This document shows, piece by piece, positions 23,641 to 32,875 of a stretch of DNA of 64,000 bases (its first letter is position 1; every line of letters starts with the position of its first letter). Under the pieces are notes generated by a model. That model worked only from the letters and a program-made list of their open reading frames with translations, was not told where the DNA came from and did no database searches. The DNA comes from SZUA-309 sp965232595 (GTDB taxonomy: Bacteria; Pseudomonadota; Gammaproteobacteria; Pseudomonadales; Azotimanducaceae), in assembly GCA_965232595.1 (NCBI GenBank), contig OZ246983.1:930001-994000 (forward strand). The letters run 5' to 3'. Both the position numbers and the translations under genes were made by a program.

Positions 23641-24303
23641 TCAGCCGCGCAGCATCCGGCTCAGGCGCGCGCCGGTCTCCACCACCGTGCGCTCGACGAA
23701 TGCATCTTCTCCTTCATCGCTGGCAAAGCCGTCGAACTGGCCTTCGAGCAGCAGCATGGCGTAGCCGTGAATCTGGCTCCAGGCAATCAGCACGTCGTCC
23801 TGCAGCTCCGGCTCGCTGATCCGGTCGTACAGCGTGTCTGCAGTCACGTCCGAGTCGCCGCGCTGCACCGTGACGCTGCTGGTCATCTCGGCGTAGGTTC
23901 GCGCTGAGGCGGTCATCAGGGTCTCGCTCTCGCGGTCGATCTCCTTCCAGCGGAACATGAGCCGGAAGTGGTCCGGGTAACGTCGGGCGAAGCTCACGTA
24001 GGCGCGAAAGATGCTGATGATGCGCTGCTCCGGATCAAGCCGCTCGCTGGCTGCCCGATCCTGCTGCAATGTGTCCGTCAACCTGTCAAATGAGCGGGCG
24101 GCCACTTCGGCCAGCAGCTCGGACACGTCCCTGAAGTGATGCTTGGGTGCCGCATGGGAAACGCCGGCCTTGCGCGCGCAGGCTCTGAGGGTGAGCCCGG
24201 CCACGCCGTCCTCTTCCAGGATCGACTCCGCGGCCGTAAGCAGCGCTTCCTTGAGATCACCGTGGTGATAGCTCGATCGGGCTTTCTGCTCTTCGGCCAC
24301 CAT
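23641..24303 (-). CDS. TetR-family transcriptional regulator
   Basis: A 220-residue regulator. The helix-turn-helix is LKEALLTAAESILEEDGVAG followed by LTLRACARKAGVSHAAPKHH (about residues 16-57). The C-terminal effector domain is of the WHG/TetR_C_33 type. The start at MVAEEQKARSS follows AGGCGGG; a longer frame would overlap ileS. It lies immediately downstream of ileS (16 bp) on the same strand, so it may be cotranscribed. The convergent DUF4188 gene is a possible target (inference). Confidence 0.87.
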   Translation of the reverse strand: MVAEEQKARSSYHHGDLKEALLTAAESILEEDGVAGLTLRACARKAGVSHAAPKHHFRDVSELLAEVAARSFDRLTDTLQQDRAASERLDPEQRIISIFRAYVSFARRYPDHFRLMFRWKEIDRESETLMTASARTYAEMTSSVTVQRGDSDVTADTLYDRISEPELQDDVLIAWSQIHGYAMLLLEGQFDGFASDEGEDAFVERTVVETGARLSRMLRG

Positions 24304-24319
24304 CGAACCCGCCTGGCGT

Positions 24320-27300
24320 TCAGGCCGCCTTGCTGATCCGGAACACGAACGGCCGACCATCGATCTCGGCTTCCACCGCGCCTGCCTGAGTCACGTCCTG
24401 CTGCTCGAAGCTGACTGCCAGCGTCGCCTGCATGATGGTGTCCTTATGCTCGGCAGCGGCACGGACGAGCTCCGCATCGCCTTCGAAGGTGACCTCGATG
24501 CGATCAGACACGTTCAGCCCCTGCTCCTTGCGGCGCTGCTGAATCCGGTTGACGATCTCGCGGCCGTAGCCGCCGCGCACCAGCTCGTCGTCCAGCTCGC
24601 AGTCCAGGTCCACGGATATGAACCGGTTCGATACGGTGCTGGTGCCGGGCTTGGCCTGCTGCAGCACCTGGATCTCGTCCGTGCTGAAGGATTCGCCGCC
24701 GAGCTCGATCTCGCCGTCGGCCTGCAGGCTGGCGATCTGCTCGCCGCTCAAACCGCCGATCAGGCCCTGGAACTCCTTCATCCGCTTGCCGAGCCGCTTG
24801 CCCAGCACCGGGAAGTTCGGCTTCGCCACCAGCTCGATGAAGGCACCTTCGTCGGACTCATAGCGCACCTCGAGCACGTTCAGCTCGCTTTTCACGTAAT
24901 CCTCGAGGCGCTTCATCTCCTCGAGCAGACGCGCATCGCGGTTGATGATGGTGAGGCAGCGCAACGGCGTGCGGATGCCCACCTTCACTTCTTCGCGCCG
25001 CTGCCGGCCGAGCAGCACCACCTGCTGCATCCGATCCACCGCCAGTTCCAGCTCGGATTTGATCCGCTCCGGTTCCGCCTCCGGGTAGTCACAGAGATGC
25101 ACGGACATGGGCGACGCCTCGCGGCCGCCGAGCGTCGCCAGCTCCAGGTAGAGGTGATCAGCCAGGAACGGCGCAAACGGCGCCATCACCTGAGCCAGCT
25201 CGTAGAGCGTGGTGTAGAGCGTCGAGTAGGCGGCAATCTTGTCGGCAGTAATGGACTCGCCCCAGAACCGCGAGCGGTTCAGCCGTATGTACCAGTTGGT
25301 GAGGTCCTCGATGAAGTCGAACAGCTGCGGCACCACGTTGTAGAGCCGATAGGCTTCCATCTGCTCCGCCACGTTGCCCTTCAGCGTCTGCAGCCGGGAG
25401 AGGATCCACTGATCGAGGATGTTGTCGCCCTCATGCAGCCCCTTGTCCGGCGACCACTGATCGATCTCCGCATAGGTCTTCAGGAACGAGAAGGCGTTGT
25501 ACCAGGGCAGCAGCGCGCGCCGGGTCATGTCGCGCACGCCCGAGTCGGCAAAGCGCTGCTCCTCGCCGCGGACCAGGCCGGAGTTGATCAGGTACAGGCG
25601 CAGCGCGTCGGCACCGTACACCTCCATCAGCTCGTCCGGCGGCGTGTAGTTCTTCAGCCGCTTCGACATCTTCTTGCCGTCTTCGGCCATGACCATGCCG
25701 TTGACGATCACGTTGCGGAACGCCGGCTTGTCGTAGAGCGCGGCGGCGAGCACCGTCAGGGTGTAGAACCAGCCCCGGGTCTGATCCAGGCCCTCGGCGA
25801 TGAACTCTGCCGGGAATCCGGACCTGAAGACGTCCTCGTTCTCGAACGGGTAGTGCAGCTGGGCATACGGCATGGAGCCGGACTCGAACCAGCAGTCCAG
25901 CACTTCCTCGATCCGCCGGTAGGTGCCCTCCTCGCCTTCGATCTCGAAGGTGAGCGGATCCACGTGCTCGCGGTGCAGGTCGGTGATCCGCACGCCGGTG
26001 TATTGCTCGAGCTCGTCCACGGAGCCGATGCAGAGCTCATTGCCAGTGACGTCGTTGATCCAGATCGGGATCGGCGTGCCCCAGACCCGGTTTCTGGAGA
26101 TGGACCAGTCGATGGCGCCTTCCAGCCAGTTGCCGAAGCGGCCTTCCTTGATGTGATCAGGCACCCAGCGGATCTGTTGATTTGCTGCGAGCAGCTTGTC
26201 CCGCATCTCGGTGACCCGGACGTACCAGGACGGGATCGCCCGGTAGATGAGCGGCGTGTCCGAGCGGTAGCAGAACGGGTAGCTGTGCTGGATGACGTCG
26301 TGGCGGAAGAGCGCGCCCGAGTCTTTCAGGTAGCGGATGATCTCCTTGTCCGCGTCCTTGATGTACTGGCCAGCGAAATCCGTGACCTCATCGGTGAACA
26401 GGCCGTTCGGCGTCACCGGCACCACAAACGCCTCGATGCCGGCGGCCTTGAGGATCCGGTAGTCGTCCTCACCGAAGGCGGGCGCCTGGTGAACCATGCC
26501 GGTGCCTGCTTCCGTGGTCACGTAGTCATCGGCCAGCACCACAAAAGCACCGCGCTCACGCTCGGCAGCGAAGTACGGAAACAGCGGCTCGTAGCTCCTG
26601 CCGACCAGCTCGCTGCCCTTCAGCTTTTCCAGCACCTCGTACTCACCGTAGGAGCCGAGGCAGGCTTCGGCGATGTAGAAGTCCTTGCCGGACTCACCGT
26701 CCCGGACCTTCACGTAATCGATGTCACCGCCGACGCAGACACCCAGATTCGACGGCAGCGTCCAGGGCGTGGTGGTCCAGGCGCTGAGGTAGGCGTCCTC
26801 GTCGGTCAGCTTGAACAGCACCGTGATCGCCGGGTCCTGCACGTCCTGGTAGTTCAGGTTGGCTTCGAAGTTGGACAGCGGCGTGCCGAGCTCGGTTGAA
26901 ACCGGCATCACCCGGGAGCCCTGATAGACCAGGCCCTTGTCCCAGAGCTGCTTCAGCACCCACCAGACGCTCTCCATGTACCAGGGGTCCATGGTCTTGT
27001 AGTCGTTGTCGAAGTCGACCCAGCGGCCGAGCCGGGTGATGGTCTGTCGCCACTCGCTGGTGTAGCGGTCGACGATAGCCCGGCACTGATCGTTGTAGCC
27101 GGCCACGCCCATCTCCTCCACGGCCTGCTGGGCGGACATGTTCAGCTTCTTATCGATCTCGTGCTCAATGGGCAGCCCGTGACAGTCCCAGCCGAACCGG
27201 CGCATCACGTAGCGCCCCTTCATGGTCCAGTAGCGGGGGACGATGTCCTTGATGGTGCTGGCCACGATGTGACCGTGGTGCGGCAGGCCGGTCGCAAACG

Positions 27301-27448
27301 GCGGGCCGTCGTAAAAAATGTAGGGCTTCTTCTCTTTCGTGTTCTCCAGCGTCTGCTGGAAGACGTCGTGTTCGTCCCAGTACTTGAGGACTTCGTGCTC
27401 CATGTCCACGAACGAGAAGGTTGAGCTTGAGCTTGCGGGTTCTGCCAT
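24320..27448 (-). CDS. ileS: Isoleucyl-tRNA synthetase, type 2 (eukaryote-like)
   Basis: A 1042-residue class I synthetase that charges tRNA-Ile. The HIGH motif appears as PPFATGLPHHGHI (49-61) and the KMSKS loop as KKMSKRLKNY (about 592-601). The editing domain lies between them, and the anticodon-binding and C-terminal domains follow. The GLPHHGH form, the KRLKNY after KMSK and the length place it in the type 2 group, close to eukaryotic cytosolic enzymes. Those are intrinsically less sensitive to mupirocin than type 1 bacterial enzymes, which are about 940 residues with a C-terminal zinc finger. A 60-base leader with a hairpin precedes the start. Confidence 0.95.
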   Translation of the reverse strand: MAEPASSSSTFSFVDMEHEVLKYWDEHDVFQQTLENTKEKKPYIFYDGPPFATGLPHHGHIVASTIKDIVPRYWTMKGRYVMRRFGWDCHGLPIEHEIDKKLNMSAQQAVEEMGVAGYNDQCRAIVDRYTSEWRQTITRLGRWVDFDNDYKTMDPWYMESVWWVLKQLWDKGLVYQGSRVMPVSTELGTPLSNFEANLNYQDVQDPAITVLFKLTDEDAYLSAWTTTPWTLPSNLGVCVGGDIDYVKVRDGESGKDFYIAEACLGSYGEYEVLEKLKGSELVGRSYEPLFPYFAAERERGAFVVLADDYVTTEAGTGMVHQAPAFGEDDYRILKAAGIEAFVVPVTPNGLFTDEVTDFAGQYIKDADKEIIRYLKDSGALFRHDVIQHSYPFCYRSDTPLIYRAIPSWYVRVTEMRDKLLAANQQIRWVPDHIKEGRFGNWLEGAIDWSISRNRVWGTPIPIWINDVTGNELCIGSVDELEQYTGVRITDLHREHVDPLTFEIEGEEGTYRRIEEVLDCWFESGSMPYAQLHYPFENEDVFRSGFPAEFIAEGLDQTRGWFYTLTVLAAALYDKPAFRNVIVNGMVMAEDGKKMSKRLKNYTPPDELMEVYGADALRLYLINSGLVRGEEQRFADSGVRDMTRRALLPWYNAFSFLKTYAEIDQWSPDKGLHEGDNILDQWILSRLQTLKGNVAEQMEAYRLYNVVPQLFDFIEDLTNWYIRLNRSRFWGESITADKIAAYSTLYTTLYELAQVMAPFAPFLADHLYLELATLGGREASPMSVHLCDYPEAEPERIKSELELAVDRMQQVVLLGRQRREEVKVGIRTPLRCLTIINRDARLLEEMKRLEDYVKSELNVLEVRYESDEGAFIELVAKPNFPVLGKRLGKRMKEFQGLIGGLSGEQIASLQADGEIELGGESFSTDEIQVLQQAKPGTSTVSNRFISVDLDCELDDELVRGGYGREIVNRIQQRRKEQGLNVSDRIEVTFEGDAELVRAAAEHKDTIMQATLAVSFEQQDVTQAGAVEAEIDGRPFVFRISKAA

Positions 27449-27509
27449 CTTAGTGACCTTGAGGTCGGATCTTTGCGCGCGCGCCTGGCGCGCACAGGTT
27501 GAAAAAAGC

Positions 27510-27521
27510 GGCGCATTGTAC
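27510..27521 (-). promoter_or_regulatory. -10 and GC-rich discriminator of the ileS promoter
   Basis: On the minus strand GTACAATGCGCC gives a -10 TACAAT followed by GCGCC. It differs by one base from GTACACTGCGCC before idi. The transcript leader of about 60 bases contains the hairpin arms TGCGCGC and GCGCGCA (27474-27494). Confidence 0.5.
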
Positions 27522-27599
27522 CGCCAATGGGGGGATTTCCGTAGGGCCGGGCTTCTTCGCTGAGCGTGCCCGGTGGCTCAACTCAACTGTCTGGACGGA

Positions 27600-28523
27600 C
27601 TACTTGTTCAGGTAGTTGAGCGGCAGTCCGGCTGTCTCCCACGGTACGGAAACCAGTTGGCCCGTGGAAGACAAGGTAATGTACGCCGTCTTCAGATCGT
27701 CGCCGCCAAAGCAGATGTTGGTTGTGACCGCGTCCGGCATGGCCACGTGCTCGGGCTCGCCGCCGTTCGGGTCGAGGATGCTGATGCCGCCATCGATGAT
27801 GGTGGCCACGCACACCCGGCCATCGGCCTGCACGGCGAGCGAATCGAACAGGTAGTAGCCCTGACGGCCGGCAATCAGACGGCCACCATCCGGCTTGTCC
27901 CGGCGCTTCTTGCGGAGGATGCCGGGCGCGTCCAGCTCGTAGGCCCAGAGCCGGCCGGTGTGGGTTTCGGCGATGTAGAGCTCGGACTCGTCCGGCGACA
28001 GGCCGATGCCGTTCGGCCCCTCCATCGGGAAGATCACCTCGGAGATGTGCGAGCCGTCCGCCTTGGCGTAGTAGATGCCGGTGCGATCCATCTCCCGAGG
28101 CCGCCGCTTGCCGTGGTCGGTAAACCAGAAGCCGCCGCTGGAATCGAACACCAGGTCGTTCGGACCACGCAGCGGCAGGCCGTTGCACTGGGTGTAGAGC
28201 ACCTCGACCCGCCGGGTCTCCAGATCCACCACCTCGATGCGGCCGCTGGAGTAGTTCTCCGGCTCGTCGCCCGGAAACAGGCGCCCATCTCTGGTGGTGT
28301 TCCACTGGAAGCCGCCGTTGTTGCAGACGTAGCAGTAGCCGTCCGGGCCGATGGCGGCGCCGTTCGGACCGCCGCCGAGCTCGGCAATGACCTCGGTCTC
28401 GCCATCCACCACCCGGGTCAGCGTCCCACGGGCAATTTCCACCAGGATCACGCTGCCATCGGGCATGGCGATGGGTCCTTCCGGAAAACGCAGGCCTTCG
28501 GCAAGTACGGTCAGGTCGGTCAT
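27600..28523 (-). CDS. SMP-30/gluconolactonase family protein
   Basis: A 307-residue six-bladed propeller of the SMP-30/gluconolactonase/LRE family. LRFPEGPIAMPDGS carries the metal-binding glutamate, NDLVFDSSGGFWFTD the central asparagine, and FDSLAVQADGRVCVA the catalytic aspartate position. Members hydrolyse sugar or other lactones with a divalent metal. No signal peptide is seen, so it is cytoplasmic. It is divergent from the luciferase-like oxidoreductase gene at 28618. The two could belong to one catabolic route (inference). Confidence 0.88.
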   Translation of the reverse strand: MTDLTVLAEGLRFPEGPIAMPDGSVILVEIARGTLTRVVDGETEVIAELGGGPNGAAIGPDGYCYVCNNGGFQWNTTRDGRLFPGDEPENYSSGRIEVVDLETRRVEVLYTQCNGLPLRGPNDLVFDSSGGFWFTDHGKRRPREMDRTGIYYAKADGSHISEVIFPMEGPNGIGLSPDESELYIAETHTGRLWAYELDAPGILRKKRRDKPDGGRLIAGRQGYYLFDSLAVQADGRVCVATIIDGGISILDPNGGEPEHVAMPDAVTTNICFGGDDLKTAYITLSSTGQLVSVPWETAGLPLNYLNK

Positions 28524-28580
28524 GACGGCTTGAGCAGTTGTTTAGCGGGGGCGGGATTCTCTCTCAACGGGGCGGAGTCT

Positions 28581-28592
28581 GTACACTGGGCC
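28581..28592 (+). promoter_or_regulatory. -10 element with GC-rich discriminator
   Basis: GTACACTGGGCC contains TACACT as -10. It is identical over 12 bases to the element at 13734-13745 and nearly identical to 32824-32835. The gene start at 28618 is 26 bp downstream, and no clear -35 is seen. Confidence 0.5.
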
Positions 28593-28617
28593 TTTGTATT
28601 GGGAGCAGGAGAGGACG

Positions 28618-29478
28618 ATGGAATTAGGCGCGGTATTACCCCACAACGAGATCGGCACGGATCCCGGTGCGATCAAGGCTTATGCCCAGGGCGTGGAGGC
28701 GCTGGGGGCAACCCATCTGCTGCTCTACGATCACGTGCTCGGTGCTGATCCGAACCGTCCCGGCGGCTTTCAGGGGCCTTACGACAAAGACGTGTCGTTC
28801 CACGAGCCCTTCACCACCTTCGCCTTCATCGCCGCCTGCACCGAAAAGCTCAAGATGACCACCGCCGTGCTCATCCTGCCGCAGCGGCAGACCGTGCTGG
28901 TGGCCAAGCAGGCCGCAGAGCTCGCGATCCTCTCCGGCAATCGCTTCAGCCTCGGCGTGGGCACCGGTTGGAACGAGGTGGAGTACGTGGGCCTGAACGA
29001 AAGCTTCGGCAATCGCGGTAAACGTCAGGCTGAGCAGGTCAGCCTGATGCGGCGGCTCTGGACCGAAGACAGCATCGACTACCAGAGCGAGCATCACCGC
29101 ATCGATCTGGCCAGCATCAAGCCGCGGCCGAGCGAGCCGATCCCGATCTGGTTCGGCGGCAGCGCGCCGGCCCTGCTGAAGCGCTGCGGCGAGCTCGGCG
29201 ACGGCTGGATTCCCCTGGGCAGCCCCAACGACAAGTCAGCCGCAATGATCGAAACGATCCGTGAGCATCGGCAAGCGGCGGGCAAGTCCTGGGACGGTTT
29301 CGCCATTCAGGCCCAGGCTCAGTACGCCGGCGGCACCCCTGAGCGCTGGGCAGGGCACGCGGAGAAATGGCAGGGCCTGGGTGCCACCCATCTGGCCATC
29401 GCCACCCACAACGCCGGCGAGACGAACGTGGATGGCCATCTGGCGCGGATCGAGGAGTACCTCTCGGCGGTACGCTGA
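28618..29478 (+). CDS. Luciferase-like (LLM) F420-type oxidoreductase
   Basis: A 286-residue TIM-barrel oxidoreductase of the bacterial luciferase superfamily, in the subgroup usually labelled F420-dependent LLM. Characteristic segments are EALGATHLLLYDHVLGADP, TTAVLILPQRQTVLVAKQAA, LGVGTGWNEVEYVGL, IPIWFGGSAPALLKR and GDGWIPLGSP. The cofactor may be F420 or FMN, and sequence alone does not settle it. The start is the ATG at 28618 after GGAGAGG. It converges on the CMD gene with one base between. Confidence 0.87.
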   Translation: MELGAVLPHNEIGTDPGAIKAYAQGVEALGATHLLLYDHVLGADPNRPGGFQGPYDKDVSFHEPFTTFAFIAACTEKLKMTTAVLILPQRQTVLVAKQAAELAILSGNRFSLGVGTGWNEVEYVGLNESFGNRGKRQAEQVSLMRRLWTEDSIDYQSEHHRIDLASIKPRPSEPIPIWFGGSAPALLKRCGELGDGWIPLGSPNDKSAAMIETIREHRQAAGKSWDGFAIQAQAQYAGGTPERWAGHAEKWQGLGATHLAIATHNAGETNVDGHLARIEEYLSAVR

Positions 29479-29479
29479 G

Positions 29480-30115
29480 TCAGTCGCCCTCGTCCACCGC
29501 CTGCAGAATGTCGCCGGCTCCTTCGGGGGCCGGTATCTCCTCAATCCGCTCCGGCACGTTGTCGTACTCGAGCTTCAGCGCCCGGCACATGGTCGCGTGC
29601 ATCTCGTAGGTGCAGGTGATGTAGGTGAACTCGAGAATCTCTTCGTCGGACAGGTGCGTCTTCAGCACGTCGAACAGCCCATCCGGCGTCCGGCCGCCAT
29701 CGAGCACCAGGCAGTCCGTATAGGCCAGCACCAGCCGCTCCACCTCATCAAAGCAGTCGGCCGCCTGCCAGTGCGGAATCGCATCGATCTGCTCGTCGCT
29801 GAAGCCGAGGTAACGCATGGACTTGCAGTGCTGGGAGAAGACGAACTGGCTGCCTCTGGCGTAGCCGGCCCGGGTCTGGCCGAGCTCGCGCAGCTTCGGG
29901 TCGAGGGAGCGCTTCGGGCTGCGATAGAAGCGGAAGCCCTCCAGGGCGTGCTGAAAGCAGTCGGGGACCAGCGCAAACACCGTCCACCAGTTGCCCGGCG
30001 TGCCCGTGTCGGTGCCCGGCTCCGCTACCGGATCCCGGTCGCCGAACAGAAACCCGTACATGCGCTGGATGGATTCAGGCGCGTCTTCCCTGCTGACCTG
30101 TCTTAGCCTCGGCAT
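29480..30115 (-). CDS. Carboxymuconolactone decarboxylase family protein (AhpD-like)
   Basis: A 211-residue protein of the CMD/AhpD-like all-helical fold. The active-site region is ARGSQFVFSQHCKSMRYLGF, with one cysteine and a histidine rather than the CxxC of AhpD. LDPKLRELGQTRAGYARG and SDEEILEFTYITCTYEMHAT complete the pattern. Proteins of this form are often found beside luciferase-like oxidoreductases and amidohydrolases in catabolic clusters. Their reaction is mostly unknown. The missing second cysteine argues against peroxidase-reductase function. Confidence 0.82.
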   Translation of the reverse strand: MPRLRQVSREDAPESIQRMYGFLFGDRDPVAEPGTDTGTPGNWWTVFALVPDCFQHALEGFRFYRSPKRSLDPKLRELGQTRAGYARGSQFVFSQHCKSMRYLGFSDEQIDAIPHWQAADCFDEVERLVLAYTDCLVLDGGRTPDGLFDVLKTHLSDEEILEFTYITCTYEMHATMCRALKLEYDNVPERIEEIPAPEGAGDILQAVDEGD

Positions 30116-30201
30116 CTCCCCGTCCCCCGTTTTCTACCGTCAGCGACGGCGACACCTGCATTATGCGCAAAAGGTGCCGGGAAGGGATTGGCCGGGATCA
30201 A

Positions 30202-30492
30202 TCAGCCGAGATCGGAGAGGGTGTGGTTGAAGCTGGGGGTCAGGGGCCGGCCCATGGCGTAGGAATCGAGCACAAACTCGCGAATGACCGTCATGCAGCC
30301 CTCGCCTTTGTGGCCACGCTCCCGCAGCAGCTCTTTGAGCATGCCGGCTTCGATCTCCGCCTCGAACTGAGACTCGTACGGGCCCACGTCCACCCCTTCG
30401 CGGGTGTGGAAGAACCACTTGCCGTCGCTCAGGAACACCCGGTCCGAGCGGAACCAGGTGCGGGATTCTTCGTTCTGGCGTGCTGCGTTCAT
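30202..30492 (-). CDS. DUF6316 family protein
   Basis: A 96-residue soluble protein. The family pattern is TWFRSDRVFLSDGKWFFHTR followed by EGVDVGPYESQFEAEIE, known from gammaproteobacteria and without assigned function. The start is the ATG at 30492 (MNAARQNEES). A perfect-core CRP site lies 69 bp upstream. It is divergent from the MFS transporter gene. The alternative of a much longer frame through the transporter gene is an antisense artefact. Confidence 0.8.
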   Translation of the reverse strand: MNAARQNEESRTWFRSDRVFLSDGKWFFHTREGVDVGPYESQFEAEIEAGMLKELLRERGHKGEGCMTVIREFVLDSYAMGRPLTPSFNHTLSDLG

Positions 30493-30560
30493 AAGCCCGT
30501 CGTATCTGATGAGAACGGGGCCAGTCTGCTGCCCGGCCAGGTCCGGGTCTGTGAGACCGA

Positions 30561-30576
30561 TGTGAACGGTTTCACA
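30561..30576. promoter_or_regulatory. CRP-type binding site
   Basis: TGTGAACGGTTTCACA matches the cAMP-receptor-protein core TGTGA-N6-TCACA exactly. It lies between the DUF6316 gene (start 30492) and the MFS gene (start 30664). A TATATA at about 30624-30631 could be the -10 of the transporter, which would put the site near -69, a position known for class I activation. Confidence 0.65.
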
Positions 30577-30663
30577 CTTTTCTTGGCTGCTCTTAAGGCA
30601 GATGTGTGACTCCAACTCGTTGTTATATATAGAAATTATCCAAGAAAAAGAGGATCGCGCCGG

Positions 30664-31920
30664 ATGTCCGGTCAGCTTCTGCAGTATGATCCGCCCGCCA
30701 TGACGCCCGCAGAACCCAGCAAATCCGCCTATCCCTGGTATCTGACCAGCTCCAGCCTGTGGATGGCGGGGATGAGCCTGCAGGGATTTCTCTTCACCTG
30801 GCTGCTGGTCGGCACCCTGGAAACGCCGGCCGACCAGGTGGGTATCGCCCGCTCCCTGGCCGAGTTTCCGCCGCTGCTCATCCTCCTGCTCGGCGGCGTG
30901 ATCGGCGATCGCCTCAACGGGCGTCACTTTCTGACCGCCATGCACCTGCTGATGGCGTTGCCGCCGCTGCTGATCATCGGCGTGTTCGAAGCCGGCGCGC
31001 TTTCCTACGCCTGGGTGGTGATCTTCGGCGTGCTGATGGCCAGCATCCAGGCGTTCTCCGATCCGGCCCGGCAGTCCACCCTGAGCCGGGTTTCGCGCCT
31101 GGACGTGCAGCGGTCCGTGACCATCATGACCATCTTCACTTCCGGCGTTGGTATCGGCGGTTTCTATCTGGGCGGCCAGCTGGATACGCTCGGGCTCAGC
31201 ACCGTGCTGCTGATCCAGGCGCTGATCTTCGCCCTCGGCATGATCGCCACCTGGCGGCTGCCGGATCTGCCCGCGGTGGCGGTCCACAGCGCGCGACCGG
31301 CTCTGGGCGCCGGGCTCAGAGCGCTGTGGCAGCTACCGCTGGTGCGCAACGTGATCGGCCTCAACTTCGCCTCGAGCCTGTTCAACGCCGGCGCCTACAT
31401 CGTTGCCATTCCCTACATCGTCAAAGAGACCTACGGCGGTGACGCCGCCTTCTTCGCCACGGTGATGACCGTCTTCACCATCGGCAGCATCGGCTCGAAC
31501 GTGGCCCTGCTGCTGTTCATGCCGCTGCGCTACCCCGGCCGGCTGTTTCTGATCATGCAGCTCACCCGGGCGGTGATCCTGCTGCTGCTCTTCTCCCGGC
31601 CTTCGCTGTGGCTGTTCTACGTCGGCATCTTCGCCTGGGGGCTGAACATGGGCGTCACCACCACCATGGTTCGAACCACGGTGCAGGAACTGGCGCTTGC
31701 ACCCGTGCGGGCTCAGATCCTGTCGGTGCTGCTGTTCAGCTTCCTGGTCTCGTCACCGATCAGCTCGGTGCTGCTCGGCTTCCTGATCAGCGAAACCACA
31801 CCGCTCTCGGCCCTGCTGCCCGGCGTCGTGGTCTCGTTGCTGATCTTCGCGGTGGGAATCGGTTGGAGCGGCCTGTGGCGCTACCAGTTCAGGCCTGATC
31901 CGGCCGCTCCCCGCGGATGA
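30664..31920 (+). CDS. MFS transporter
   Basis: A 418-residue inner-membrane carrier with about twelve hydrophobic helices. The loop after helix 2 is GGVIGDRLNGRH, the MFS motif A region. The overall form resembles the MFS_3/enterobactin-exporter-like group, so export of a small molecule is likely; the substrate is unknown. The first 20 residues are a polar cytoplasmic tail, and an alternative start at M13 is possible. The 3' end overlaps the convergent hydrolase gene by 32 bp. A CRP-type site lies upstream. Confidence 0.9.
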   Translation: MSGQLLQYDPPAMTPAEPSKSAYPWYLTSSSLWMAGMSLQGFLFTWLLVGTLETPADQVGIARSLAEFPPLLILLLGGVIGDRLNGRHFLTAMHLLMALPPLLIIGVFEAGALSYAWVVIFGVLMASIQAFSDPARQSTLSRVSRLDVQRSVTIMTIFTSGVGIGGFYLGGQLDTLGLSTVLLIQALIFALGMIATWRLPDLPAVAVHSARPALGAGLRALWQLPLVRNVIGLNFASSLFNAGAYIVAIPYIVKETYGGDAAFFATVMTVFTIGSIGSNVALLLFMPLRYPGRLFLIMQLTRAVILLLLFSRPSLWLFYVGIFAWGLNMGVTTTMVRTTVQELALAPVRAQILSVLLFSFLVSSPISSVLLGFLISETTPLSALLPGVVVSLLIFAVGIGWSGLWRYQFRPDPAAPRG

Positions 31921-32773
31921 AGCCGGCGACGAAGGCCGGATCCTGCATCGGGATGAAGTGGGTGTACTCGGGCAGGTAGACGTCCTCGCCCTGAGGAAAG
32001 CGCGAGGCGACGTCGGGCCAGGTCGGCGACAGGGAGAAGTCCATGATCTGCTTCTCGTCCGGATCCCGGGTTTTCGCCCGCAGCACCAGCACCGGCACCT
32101 CAACCCGGTCGAGCACGCCGTAAACGTTCGTACCCGTGTTGCCGAGGTAGATCGATGACTCCACCAGCGGCGGGCAGGCCAGCTCGAAGCGCCCGTCCGG
32201 CTTCTCGGCGACCCCGAAGCGACAGTAGTCCTTCAGCACCTGATCGTCCCAGAGCGCAAAGCTGCCCCGGTCCTTGAAGCGCGCATACATCTCCTGCCAG
32301 TCCTGCCAGTCGTTCTTTCGCTTTGATACCGGATGGTCTTCGGCGGACTCGAAGCCCTTGTAGCGGTCGTGAGCGTAAGCGTCCGGATCGAAGATCACCG
32401 GATCCACCAGCAGCAGTCGTTTGAAGGCGTCCGGGTGGCCGGCCGCCACCTGCACCAGCGCATGACCGCCCATGGAGTGGCCCACACCCACCGCGCCGCT
32501 GAGCTCGAGATGCTCCACCAGACCGCTCAGGTCGGCCGCAAAGGACTCCCAGACGTAGGGAGGTGTCTTGTCGCTGCGACCGTGGCCGCGCATGTCCACC
32601 GCGTAGACGTGGTAGCCATCGCCGAGCGCCGCAACCACCTGATCCCAGCAGCGGGCGTGAAATCCGGTCGCGTGGATCAGCAGCACCGGCTCCGTCGTGG
32701 GATCGCCCCACTCGAAGTAGGTGAGGTTGATGCCATTCGTGTTCAGCTGGTGCTCGGTGGGCTCAGGGGTCAT
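31889..32773 (-). CDS. Alpha/beta hydrolase
   Basis: A 294-residue alpha/beta hydrolase. HATGFHARCWDQV holds the oxyanion hole, VDMRGHGRSDK follows, and the nucleophile serine is in GHSMGGH. The catalytic histidine is probably in PEYTHFIPM. The substrate is unknown. The start at MTPEPTEHQ is preferred over a frame beginning 24 codons earlier, which would approach the idi promoter. The 3' end overlaps the MFS gene on the other strand by 32 bp. Confidence 0.87.
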   Translation of the reverse strand: MTPEPTEHQLNTNGINLTYFEWGDPTTEPVLLIHATGFHARCWDQVVAALGDGYHVYAVDMRGHGRSDKTPPYVWESFAADLSGLVEHLELSGAVGVGHSMGGHALVQVAAGHPDAFKRLLLVDPVIFDPDAYAHDRYKGFESAEDHPVSKRKNDWQDWQEMYARFKDRGSFALWDDQVLKDYCRFGVAEKPDGRFELACPPLVESSIYLGNTGTNVYGVLDRVEVPVLVLRAKTRDPDEKQIMDFSLSPTWPDVASRFPQGEDVYLPEYTHFIPMQDPAFVAGFIRGERPDQA

Positions 32774-32875
32774 GTCTGTCGGACTGCAACTTCGCAAAGC
32801 CGCGCATGGTAGCCCAGATTTCTGTACACTGCGCCGCTCGCTCAACCGTCGCCCCGCGAGGGCCGCTCACCGGTC

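Noticed and set aside
24446..26899. 817-codon open frame on the plus strand
   Set aside because: It is exactly antisense to ileS, low in complexity of composition, without any recognisable domain; it arises from GC-rich codon use.
30202..31287. 361-codon frame ending in the DUF6316 domain
   Set aside because: The upstream two thirds are antisense to the MFS transporter gene; only the last 96 codons are a real gene.
31889..31920. 32-bp tail-to-tail overlap of the MFS and hydrolase genes
   Set aside because: Convergent overlaps of this size recur in the window (for example 45289-45326 and 36657-36671) and reflect compactness, not a special feature.
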